From CBDVBZ01 sp965372355 (GTDB lineage: Bacteria > Krumholzibacteriota > Krumholzibacteriia > WVZY01), in contig CBDVBZ010000041.1 in NCBI GenBank assembly GCA_965372355.1, forward strand, positions 1 to 26,960: a DNA stretch of 26,960 nucleotides. The letters are read 5' to 3'. The notes under the pieces were generated by a model that searched no databases, was not told where the DNA came from, and saw only the letters and a list, made by a program, of their open reading frames with translations. The translations under genes and the position numbers were made by a program. Below, piece after piece: positions 1 through 6,383 of the stretch (position 1 is its first letter; each line of letters starts with the position of its first letter).

Positions 1-267
1 ATCGATCGTAACGAGCGGCTTGCCTTTCGAGATCCACACACCCTCACGGGCGTTGATGGCCAGAACCGGCCCGAATACCTCGGACACGATCCGGCTCTCG
101 GCGCGGGCCTCGGACCGGCCGACCAGGATGAGCTGCTGGTGAAACTCCAGGCTCGCCACGGGCTCGGTCACCACGAGCGCCGGGGGCATCTCCTGGCTTT
201 CCGCGGGTGGTGCGCCGCAGGTGACGGCCATCGCGAGGACAAGAGTCGATAACAGTAATCGCTTCAT
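1..267 (-). CDS. RND efflux periplasmic adaptor (membrane fusion protein), N-terminal part
   Basis: This is the first 89 residues of a protein that runs off the left edge of the window. It opens with a hydrophobic signal segment (MKRLLLSTLVLAMAVTC). The Cys at residue 17, followed by GAPPAES, could be a lipoprotein cysteine, although AVTC is an imperfect lipobox. The mature part reads VVTEPVASLEF, then GRSEARAESRIVSEVFGPVL and EGVWISKGKPLVTID. This is the start of the beta-barrel and lipoyl-like half-motif of HlyD/AcrA-type adaptors, which bridge an inner-membrane pump and an outer-membrane channel. The family call is an inference from this short N-terminus, and the substrate is unknown. The ATG at 265-267 has no clear Shine-Dalgarno, but there is no in-frame alternative start nearby upstream. 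A strong promoter and two palindromes lie just upstream. The pump subunit would be expected beyond the left edge. Confidence 0.75.
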   Translation of the reverse strand, partial: MKRLLLSTLVLAMAVTCGAPPAESQEMPPALVVTEPVASLEFHQQLILVGRSEARAESRIVSEVFGPVLAINAREGVWISKGKPLVTID

Positions 268-310
268 CGTGGGTAGACCAATCGATTGGGGTAATGCAGG
301 ACTTACGAAA

Positions 311-327
311 AACAAACCGGGTTTGTT
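311..327. promoter_or_regulatory. Perfect 17-bp palindrome, candidate repressor operator
   Basis: AACAAACC-G-GGTTTGTT is a perfect 8-1-8 inverted repeat. It lies about +10 to +25 from the predicted start of the efflux adaptor transcript. Size and position are typical of TetR- or MarR-type operators controlling efflux genes. No such regulator gene is in the window, so the assignment is inference. It is not a terminator, since there is no T-run on either side. Confidence 0.5.
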
Positions 328-342
328 CCTGAGGCTATCTAA

Positions 343-371
343 ACTGTATCCGTTTTCTTGACATTTGTCAA
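343..371 (-). promoter_or_regulatory. Sigma-70-type promoter of the efflux adaptor gene
   Basis: On the minus strand there is a consensus -35 TTGACA (366-371), a 17-bp spacer and a -10 TACAGT (343-348), which places the transcription start near 336. This leaves a leader of about 70 nt before the ATG at 267. The -35 hexamer is one arm of a perfect inverted repeat, TTGACA-TT-TGTCAA (358-371), so a dimeric regulator bound there would cover the -35. The match is seen directly. Activity is inferred. Confidence 0.6.
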
Positions 372-390
372 TCGGGGCACGGCGGCGGGG

Positions 391-1362
391 CTAGGAGGCT
401 GGGGATGTCAGATATTGCACGCTGAACAGGTTTTTGGGGTCGGTCCAGACCTTCGTCACCTCAAACCCTGCTTTGTCGGAGACGTTTGCGAATTGCTCGA
501 CGGAATACTTGTAAGAGGACTCCGTCCAGATCGCCTCTCCGGCACCGAATTCGAAGGTCTCCCCCTCAATCCGCACCTTCTGGCGAGTGAGGCTCACGAG
601 ATACATCTCGATGCGGCCCTCCTCTTCGTTGTAGACCGCACGATGCCGCCACCTTTCAATGTTGAAATCGCTATCGAGCTCTCTGTTGATGCGCCTGAGC
701 AAGTTGAGGTTGAACTCCGCGGTCACGCCTGCGCTATCGTTGTAGGCGCTGTGCAGAATCGCTGGGTCCTTTTTGAGATCCACACCGAGAAGCAACCCGC
801 CCCCCGGTCCAACCACCGTTCTGATGCGTGACAAAAACGCGACCGCCTCCTCCGGATGAAAGTTGCCGATCGTCGAACCCGGGTAGTAAACAACCCGATG
901 CGACACACGTTTGGCAGCACCGGGGATTCTTAGTGAGGAATCGTTGTAGTCGGCGGCAACCGGCAGGACTTCCAGCTCCGGGTACTTTGCGGCTATCCGG
1001 TGCGATGAGCTCACAAGATGCTCCACTGATATGTCGATCGGGACATAGGCCGTGAGATCGGGCAGGTGATCGAGCAGGATCGTCGTCTTCCGGCTGCTGC
1101 CGCTCCCGTACTCGATCAACATCGCTCCGCTGCCGATGCAAGCGACGATCTCATCGATGTTTGCGTGGAGGATTCCCATCTCCGTACGGGTCGGATAGTA
1201 CTCTTCCAGCCTCGTGATCTCCTCGAACAGCCGGGAGCCTCGTTCGTCATAGAAGAACTTGCACGGCAACTCCCTGACGGGCTTGCGCAACCCATCGAGG
1301 ACCTCCTCCGCGAAGCTCTCCGTCTCTGGAGTAAAATCTCTGACTCTCGGGCGTCGGGACAT
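391..1362 (-). CDS. egtD: L-histidine N-alpha-methyltransferase EgtD (ergothioneine biosynthesis)
   Basis: The enzyme trimethylates histidine with SAM to hercynine, the first step of ergothioneine synthesis. With the start at 1362 it is 323 residues long, close to the roughly 321 of mycobacterial EgtD. The SAM-binding glycine motif EYGSGSSRKT is at 84-93. The known substrate-binding residues match almost position for position: Tyr56 (EEYYPTRTE), Asn167 (GSTIGNFHPEE), Tyr207 (HSAYNDS), and Glu281/Ser283 (TESSYKY). An upstream in-frame ATG at 1440 would add 26 residues with no family counterpart. An AGGAG lies about 14 nt before the chosen ATG, which is rather far. The usual partner EgtB (sulfoxide synthase) is not in the window, so the rest of the pathway must lie elsewhere or be absent. 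The gene stands alone between a 640-bp non-coding region and the efflux promoter. Confidence 0.9.
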   Translation of the reverse strand: MSRRPRVRDFTPETESFAEEVLDGLRKPVRELPCKFFYDERGSRLFEEITRLEEYYPTRTEMGILHANIDEIVACIGSGAMLIEYGSGSSRKTTILLDHLPDLTAYVPIDISVEHLVSSSHRIAAKYPELEVLPVAADYNDSSLRIPGAAKRVSHRVVYYPGSTIGNFHPEEAVAFLSRIRTVVGPGGGLLLGVDLKKDPAILHSAYNDSAGVTAEFNLNLLRRINRELDSDFNIERWRHRAVYNEEEGRIEMYLVSLTRQKVRIEGETFEFGAGEAIWTESSYKYSVEQFANVSDKAGFEVTKVWTDPKNLFSVQYLTSPAS

Positions 1363-1501
1363 ACCCGCTGGAATCACTCCTGACAGTGTAATCGGATGGG
1401 TACCGGCAAAGAAGGGCAAGAAGTGGGCTTTTGCCAACAATACCAGAAAGTGTCAGGTCCAGAAAGACGAAAGTGGAGAGGGCGAGGGGGTTGGGAAAAC
1501 G

Positions 1502-1605
1502 AGAAGAGGGCCGCTGTGAGCTATTTCCAAGTGGTGATCGCGAAATTCGGTGTGGGTACAACCGGTGTTACGGCATCAACTTCGCAATGTTCGCGGCCCT
1601 CTTCT
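1502..1605. repeat. 13-bp perfect inverted repeat enclosing 78 bp
   Basis: AGAAGAGGGCCGC at 1502-1514 is exactly complementary to GCGGCCCTCTTCT at 1593-1605. Inside lies a weaker GCGAA/TTCGC pair (1540-1544, 1581-1585). It could be a stem of a structured RNA, a MITE/REP-like element or a paired binding site. No flanking target-site duplication was evident. The minus-strand promoter of egtD would have to lie at or left of it. Confidence 0.5.
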
Positions 1606-1692
1606 TAACACTGTTTGCGCGATGCAGACCTAAGATGTCCTGTGGTCTTCTCGGACTTTCAGGGGTGGTTGGCAGAGCGGAACTAAGAGCGA

Positions 1693-1739
1693 CGCGGCTT
1701 CTCAGATGATGAGTAATTCGGCTTATTCACGAAGCCGCG
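1693..1739. repeat. 9-bp perfect inverted repeat with 29-nt loop
   Basis: CGCGGCTTC (1693-1701) pairs with GAAGCCGCG (1731-1739). The flanks GA and CCGTC extend the pairing with a bulge. No T-run follows on either strand, so it is not a canonical terminator. It may stabilise a 3' end or form part of a small RNA. Confidence 0.4.
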
Positions 1740-2002
1740 CCGTCTAAGTTTTGGGCAAAGTCATGAGCCTCTTCAATAACGAGAAGGCATCTATAATATG
1801 CTCACAAACCGAGAGTTTCCACAATCAGATAGAACGATGAATTTTGCGTAAGCACCGGCCGGAACACATTGTCAGTGTCTGTCCTACACGGCCAGGCCGT
1901 CTGTGGGGCCCGGAATCGGAACCCATTCTGCCCAAACAGGTTTGACGGATGGTAAACACTCGGGGACATGTATGGTATTTACTTAACAAGAAGTGGAAAC
2001 AT

Positions 2003-2635
2003 TTACTCGACGAGGCCGTGCTTGATGGCGTAACGCGTGATGTCCGCGTTGCTCTTCATTTGGACTTTGTCCAGGATCCTGGATCGGTAGGTGCTGATGG
2101 TCTTAACACTCAGCGCAAGCTCATCGGCTATCTGCGAAACGGGCTTACCCAATGCAATCATGACCATGACTTCGTACTCACGATCGGACAATCTGCTGTG
2201 CAAGGTAGTATCGCCGGTATCTCGCTGCAGATCCCGGGCAAGCAACTCCGCCAGAGAACGGCTGACGTACGTGCCACCCGACATAACCTTGCCGATGGCG
2301 GTCACCAGCTCCTCGGGCGCCGTTTCCTTCGTCATATACCCGGATGCACCCGCCCTCAGAACACGGACGGCGAACTGATCCTCGGGATGAATGCTGAGAA
2401 CCAGAACGGGGATATCCGATCGCTGCTTCCGTATCTCCTTGAGAACATCGAGCCCGCTTCGACCGGGCATCGATATATCGAGCACGATGACATCCCAGTT
2501 CTGCTCGGAGAGCATATCGAGTGCCTCCTGGCCGTTCTTGGCCTCACCGAACACAATGTCCTCGTATTCGTCCAGCACGATCTGTTGCAGACCCCGGCGC
2601 ACAACAGCGTGATCGTCAACAATAAGTATCTTCAT
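2003..2635 (-). CDS. NarL/FixJ-family response regulator
   Basis: This is a 210-residue two-domain regulator. The receiver domain has the acidic pair Asp7/Asp8 (VDDH), the phosphoacceptor Asp53 (VIVLDISMPGRSG) and the conserved Lys in GYMTKETAPEEL. The C-terminal LuxR-type helix-turn-helix is seen in LSDREYEVMVMIALGKPVSQIADEL (split here as LSDREYEVM and SQIADELALSVKTISTYRSR). It should bind DNA as a dimer when phosphorylated by a histidine kinase. The start at 2635 (MKILIVDDH) is preferred over an in-frame ATG at 2680, because 2680 coincides with the predicted transcription start and adds residues unlike the family. A TPR-histidine kinase gene lies three genes upstream on the same strand and could be the partner, though this is unproven. 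Confidence 0.9.
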   Translation of the reverse strand: MKILIVDDHAVVRRGLQQIVLDEYEDIVFGEAKNGQEALDMLSEQNWDVIVLDISMPGRSGLDVLKEIRKQRSDIPVLVLSIHPEDQFAVRVLRAGASGYMTKETAPEELVTAIGKVMSGGTYVSRSLAELLARDLQRDTGDTTLHSRLSDREYEVMVMIALGKPVSQIADELALSVKTISTYRSRILDKVQMKSNADITRYAIKHGLVE

Positions 2636-2684
2636 TTGATCGACACCGCCAAGGACTCGTGATAGAGGAAGTATGCTCATGCTT

Positions 2685-2713
2685 AGTATATAGTCAATTT
2701 TTGGTTAGGTCAA
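2685..2713 (-). promoter_or_regulatory. Sigma-70-type promoter of the response regulator gene
   Basis: On the minus strand there is a -35 TTGACC (2708-2713), a 17-bp spacer and a -10 TATACT (2685-2690). Transcription should start near 2678, so the regulator is expressed separately from the peptidase gene upstream. This also decides the start codon at 2635. Confidence 0.65.
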
Positions 2714-2731
2714 GCGCAATGCCACCCAACT

Positions 2732-2754
2732 TGTTATAGTAAAGCCTGTTATAA
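2732..2754. promoter_or_regulatory. Direct repeat TGTTATA x2, candidate activator sites
   Basis: TGTTATA occurs at 2732-2738 and 2748-2754, 16 bp apart (about one and a half helical turns). They lie just upstream of the response-regulator -35, at about -57 and -73. NarL-type regulators bind heptamers upstream of promoters, so autoregulation is conceivable. The repeats are seen directly. The role is inference. Confidence 0.3.
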
Positions 2755-2765
2755 AACCCGTCGCG

Positions 2766-5678
2766 TTATTCTCTTGCCTCCGGAATCACGGTCAGTGTGA
2801 CCCGCTCGCTGCCTCGGAGAACGACGACCCTGACCTCAGAGCCGATCTTGACGGCGTCGAGTGCGTACGTGTAATCATAGATGTCCATGATCTTCTTGCC
2901 GCCAAACTCCACGATGATATCGCCACTCATCAGACCGGCTTTATCGGCCGGCCCGCCCGCCCGAACACTACTGAGCTTCACGCCCTCGATCTCTCCTCCT
3001 CCGGAGAAGTCGGGGATCGTCCCCAGGTAGGCGCGCCTCGCCCCACCCTGGGCGTTCTTTTCTTTTCTGCGCTCGACCCTGGCATACTGCGGCGGTTCCG
3101 GCGCCTTCGCCACATCCGTGACGAGGGCCGAGGCAAAAACCGCGATCCGTTCCATTCCATCATAATCCAGTGTCTGCCAATCGTCGGTCGGCCGGTTGTA
3201 GTCATCATGGACCCCTGTGAAAAAGCTGAGAACGGGGACCCCCTTTGGATAGAATGCCGATGCGTCGGTGGGCAGATACGGGTCCTGTTGCAGCACGAGG
3301 TCGAACGCCGCCGCGATGTTGTTCTTCTCCGCAAGCTCGGTCCAGCGCGGCGATGACCCGACACCCAGCAGAACAAGCTTGTTCTCCTTCAGGCGGCCGA
3401 CCATGTCGAAGTTGAAATACGCCATAACCTTATCAAGATCGACGGGCGGGTTCTCAACGAAGTGGGTCGAGCCGATGAGCCCAAGCTCCTCCCCCGACCA
3501 AAGTGTGACGATGACTCCGCGCCCGAAATCACCCGGTCTGGCCTTGCGGGCTTCCGCAAGTGCCGCGGCGAGTTCCAGAACGACGGCGGTACCCGACGCG
3601 TTGTCGTCCGCACCGTTGTGTATCTGCCCCTCCTCCCCTTTGCGGGCCAGGGAGCCTATCTCTCCGTAGCCGATGTGATCGTAATGTGCACCGATGACCA
3701 CGTATTCCTCGCCCTCCGCCGCGGGCGGGATCACCCCAACGACGTTCCGGCCGGTCGTCTGGATCCGCTTTACTCCGGTGGCGATGCGGACCGTGACGCT
3801 CGGAATGTCAAACGTACCCTGGAAGTGCGGCGCCTCTTGATCCAGCTTATCCTGTACTTCTTTCAGGTCCTTGCCGGCGTTCGAGATAATCGCTTCCGCC
3901 AGATCCTGCGAAATGGAAGCGACCACGATGCCGGCATTCGTCATGCTCCGATCGACTCTCACCGGCATCAGCTTTCCGGCGCTCGGCGAGTTCGGCCCCG
4001 TGACGACCAGCAGAGCCTTCGCACCGGCCTCCCGGGCGAGCAGCGCCTTGTACCGGACCCGAGCGTACAGGTTGAGTTCCGCGCGTCTCTCCGCCTCAAC
4101 CTCTTCGGGCACATACCGGAGGACCATGACGATCTTGTCTTTTACATCCAGCCCCGCATACGAGTCGTAAGGCCTCTCGATGTCGGCGGACGACGTCACT
4201 CCGTAGCCGGCAAAAACAACGGGGCCTTCGACTTCCCCGTTCGCCGTGAACGCGAGCGGTCTGAATTGCTTGTCCAGCGAAACCGGTCTACCGCGCTCGG
4301 GATCGTCCTTGTCGTAGACAACGAGACGGTTCTCATCGGGAATGACCTCGACCCCCGACGTAAACGGGAACCCCTGAAAGTAACTCCCGTCGTCACCGAA
4401 CGGTCCGACACCGGCAGCGTCCAGACGTTCCGCGATGTAGTCACCCGCTTTGCGCGCGCCGTCCGAACCGGTCATCCGGCCCTCGAGCTCATCCGATGCG
4501 AGGTACTGCACGCTTGCCTGAATATCGGCGGCGAGAATCTGGGGTGAAGACCCCGCTTCCACCCCGCGTGACTGCGACGCACGCAGGGCTTCCAGCGCCG
4601 CGTCGTGATCCCAATTGCCCAGAAAGAGCTGCGACTTTTTGGAAGACGTCCGGTTCGACGTCCAGGCGAGCTGGCGGCCATCCGGCGAAAAGACGGGCAG
4701 ACCGTCAAATCCCTCGGTGAACGTCACACGGACCGGTTCCTTGGTGCCGCCGATATCGACAATGTAGAGCTCGAAGTTCGAGTAACCAAGCTTGTTCGTC
4801 GTGAAGACCACGTACTTGCCGGAAGGGTGATAAAAGGGCGCCCAGCACATCGATTCGAAATCGGTCAGTCGCTGCCTGTCCGATCCGTCGAGTCGCATCG
4901 TATAGATATCGGCCAGGGTGCCGCTCTCGTCGAAATGTCTCCACACAATCCGGTTGCCATCCGGACTAAAGAACGGTCCGCCGTCGTACCCCGGCCAGTC
5001 CGTCAAACGCGTGGCGTCGCCGCCATCCGCATTCATGATGTAGATCTCGCCGAAGTACGACGGATCCATTTCCAGACGTTTCCGGTCGTCGGCGGAGAGT
5101 CTGTCAGAGGGGTATGCATCCCGCATGGAGCAGAAGACGATCCTGCCGCCATCCGGCGAATACGCACATTCGGCATCGTACCCGACCTCATGGGTCAGCT
5201 GTTTGACCCCGCTGCCGTCCCGGCGCGCGACAAACACCTCGTATGTCTCGTCGTAGTCCCACCCGTAACGCTTGTGTGTGCCTGCCGCTCGAGCCTCGAT
5301 CTCGTCCTTCTGTTTTCGCAGCGCGTCGGGGTCGAGGTGCGTCGACGCGAAAACCACCTCATCGGTACCCGGCCTGAAGAAGGAGCACGTCGTCTTGCCA
5401 ATCCCGGATGTCACCCGGTGGGTCTCACCGTTGGCCAGGCTCATGATGTAGATCTGAAAGAAAGGATTTTCGGGGTCGCGCTCGCTCTGGAATATCAGGG
5501 TGCCACCGTCCGGTGAGAAATAGGCTTCTCCCGATCGTGCCCCCTGAAAGGTCAATGCCCGCACACGGTCCAGAAACCGCTTTTCTCCCTGCTGCGAATC
5601 ATCTGCGGACGCCGCCGGCGCGATCGAAAAAACCGATACAACAGCGATTACCCAAAGCAGTAACAATCGATTGGCCAT
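2766..5678 (-). CDS. Secreted TolB-like beta-propeller / M28 aminopeptidase / PDZ protein
   Basis: This is a 970-residue exported enzyme. A Sec signal peptide spans about 1-25 (ending APAASA). Residues about 35-355 form a TolB/WD40-like propeller with repeated YFSPDGG, AYSPDGGRI, FFSPDGNRI and VFSPDGRQL blades. An M28 zinc aminopeptidase domain follows (about 380-860) with a PA-type insert near 480-600. All M28 residues are present: His665 (GAHYDH), bridging Asp692 (GADDNASG), catalytic Glu730 and ligand Glu731 (WSGEELGLIGS), Asp758 (NFDMVGR) and His824 (GVHDDYNRP). A C-terminal PDZ domain (about 885-965) has AGGPADKAGLMSGDIIVEF. The family releases N-terminal residues from peptides outside the cytoplasm, and the propeller and PDZ probably select substrate. 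The start has an upstream AAGGAG at 9 nt. It follows adk by 42 nt and is probably co-transcribed with it. Confidence 0.93.
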   Translation of the reverse strand: MANRLLLLWVIAVVSVFSIAPAASADDSQQGEKRFLDRVRALTFQGARSGEAYFSPDGGTLIFQSERDPENPFFQIYIMSLANGETHRVTSGIGKTTCSFFRPGTDEVVFASTHLDPDALRKQKDEIEARAAGTHKRYGWDYDETYEVFVARRDGSGVKQLTHEVGYDAECAYSPDGGRIVFCSMRDAYPSDRLSADDRKRLEMDPSYFGEIYIMNADGGDATRLTDWPGYDGGPFFSPDGNRIVWRHFDESGTLADIYTMRLDGSDRQRLTDFESMCWAPFYHPSGKYVVFTTNKLGYSNFELYIVDIGGTKEPVRVTFTEGFDGLPVFSPDGRQLAWTSNRTSSKKSQLFLGNWDHDAALEALRASQSRGVEAGSSPQILAADIQASVQYLASDELEGRMTGSDGARKAGDYIAERLDAAGVGPFGDDGSYFQGFPFTSGVEVIPDENRLVVYDKDDPERGRPVSLDKQFRPLAFTANGEVEGPVVFAGYGVTSSADIERPYDSYAGLDVKDKIVMVLRYVPEEVEAERRAELNLYARVRYKALLAREAGAKALLVVTGPNSPSAGKLMPVRVDRSMTNAGIVVASISQDLAEAIISNAGKDLKEVQDKLDQEAPHFQGTFDIPSVTVRIATGVKRIQTTGRNVVGVIPPAAEGEEYVVIGAHYDHIGYGEIGSLARKGEEGQIHNGADDNASGTAVVLELAAALAEARKARPGDFGRGVIVTLWSGEELGLIGSTHFVENPPVDLDKVMAYFNFDMVGRLKENKLVLLGVGSSPRWTELAEKNNIAAAFDLVLQQDPYLPTDASAFYPKGVPVLSFFTGVHDDYNRPTDDWQTLDYDGMERIAVFASALVTDVAKAPEPPQYARVERRKEKNAQGGARRAYLGTIPDFSGGGEIEGVKLSSVRAGGPADKAGLMSGDIIVEFGGKKIMDIYDYTYALDAVKIGSEVRVVVLRGSERVTLTVIPEARE

Positions 5679-5720
5679 AACCTCCGGCTCCTTCCTTACT
5701 CGATACTTACAATCAGTTGG

Positions 5721-6380
5721 CTAGTTTTCGGCCGCGAGTACAGCATCGATCTCGGCGAACACCGCCTCGATCGATTGATTGCCATCGACACGCACGAGCA
5801 GGCCGCGTTCTTCATAGTAGGCAATCAACGGCGCCGTCCGCTCGTGGTAGACGCGGATGCGATTCGCGATGGTCTTCTCGGTGTCGTCGACGCGTTGCCG
5901 GGCGAGCATCCTGGTCATGAGCACGTCATCCGGCACCGCGATGTCGATGACAAGCAGGCCTTTTTTGCCCTGCTTCTCGAAGATCCTCTCCAGACCATCG
6001 GCCTGCGGTATCGTCCGCGGAAATCCATCGAGAATGAACCCCTTGTCGCAATCCGGCTCGGTCAGACGAGCGTCGATCAGATCGAGAACAATTCTGTCTT
6101 CTACGAGCTCTCCCCTCACCATTATACCCTTGACCTGTCTGCCCAGTTCGGTGTCCCTTGCCACCTCGGACCGCAGAATATCGCCCGTCGATATGTGCGG
6201 TATCCCGTGTCGCTCCATGATCTTCCGGGCCTGGGTCCCTTTTCCAGCCCCTGGCGGCCCCATGACGACAATCTGCATGTGAGGCTCCGTTTCGTCCTGA
6301 CGCGGGTTGTCCGATGCGCACGACATCAACAAACCCACACATCCGGTCATGATAACAAGACACGTTATGATAGCTCTCAT
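5721..6380 (-). CDS. adk: Adenylate kinase with an N-terminal lipoprotein-like signal
   Basis: The enzyme core starts at residue 35 (MQIVVMGPPGAGKGTQA). It has the P-loop GPPGAGKGT (41-49), HISTGDILRSEV, the AMP-site motif GFILDGFPRT and a short LID (LARQRVDDTEKTIANRIRVY) without the zinc-finger insert. It catalyses ATP + AMP = 2 ADP. The oddity is residues 1-34, which read as a signal segment with a lipobox LLMSC (Cys21) followed by ASDN and a polar linker. Two starts are possible. The ATG at 6378-6380 lies 3 nt after the kinase stop, behind GGGGAA. The ATG at 6276-6278 has its own CGGAG 6 nt upstream and would give a normal 185-residue cytosolic enzyme. Usual adk genes sit with secY and ribosomal genes. 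This one lies between a histidine kinase and a secreted peptidase, so it may be a second, envelope-located copy. Confidence 0.88.
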   Translation of the reverse strand: MRAIITCLVIMTGCVGLLMSCASDNPRQDETEPHMQIVVMGPPGAGKGTQARKIMERHGIPHISTGDILRSEVARDTELGRQVKGIMVRGELVEDRIVLDLIDARLTEPDCDKGFILDGFPRTIPQADGLERIFEKQGKKGLLVIDIAVPDDVLMTRMLARQRVDDTEKTIANRIRVYHERTAPLIAYYEERGLLVRVDGNQSIEAVFAEIDAVLAAEN

Positions 6381-6383
6381 AAT

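Larger units (their letters stand above)
1363..2002. other. 640-bp non-coding region with two inverted repeats
   Basis: No convincing gene is found in this stretch between the response regulator and egtD. A 55-codon minus-strand ORF (1969-1802) lacks a ribosome-binding site and recognisable motifs. The region holds two long inverted repeats, listed separately, a short palindrome ACGGCC-A-GGCCGT (1888-1900), and an isolated plus-strand TATAAT (1792-1797) without a good -35. The egtD promoter is presumably in the left part, but I cannot point to a convincing one. The region looks more AT-rich and less structured by codons than its neighbours. It may hold a small RNA or the remnant of a lost gene. 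Confidence 0.6.

Noticed and set aside
1665..1745. tRNA-like stretch (GGTTGGCAGAGCGG... followed by a stem)
   Set aside because: There is no T-arm GGTTCGA motif, no matching acceptor stem and no plausible anticodon arm.
1792..1797. Perfect plus-strand TATAAT
   Set aside because: No -35 at 16-18 bp and no plus-strand gene downstream before the antisense of the response regulator.
1802..1969. 55-codon minus-strand ORF in the large non-coding region
   Set aside because: It has no Shine-Dalgarno, no motif and a composition unlike the neighbouring genes. An ORF of this length is expected by chance.
3462..4547. Long plus-strand open frames such as this one opposite the peptidase, and similar ones opposite other genes
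   Set aside because: They are antisense shadows of high-GC coding sequence. They show no recognisable domains, and the minus-strand frame has full family motifs.
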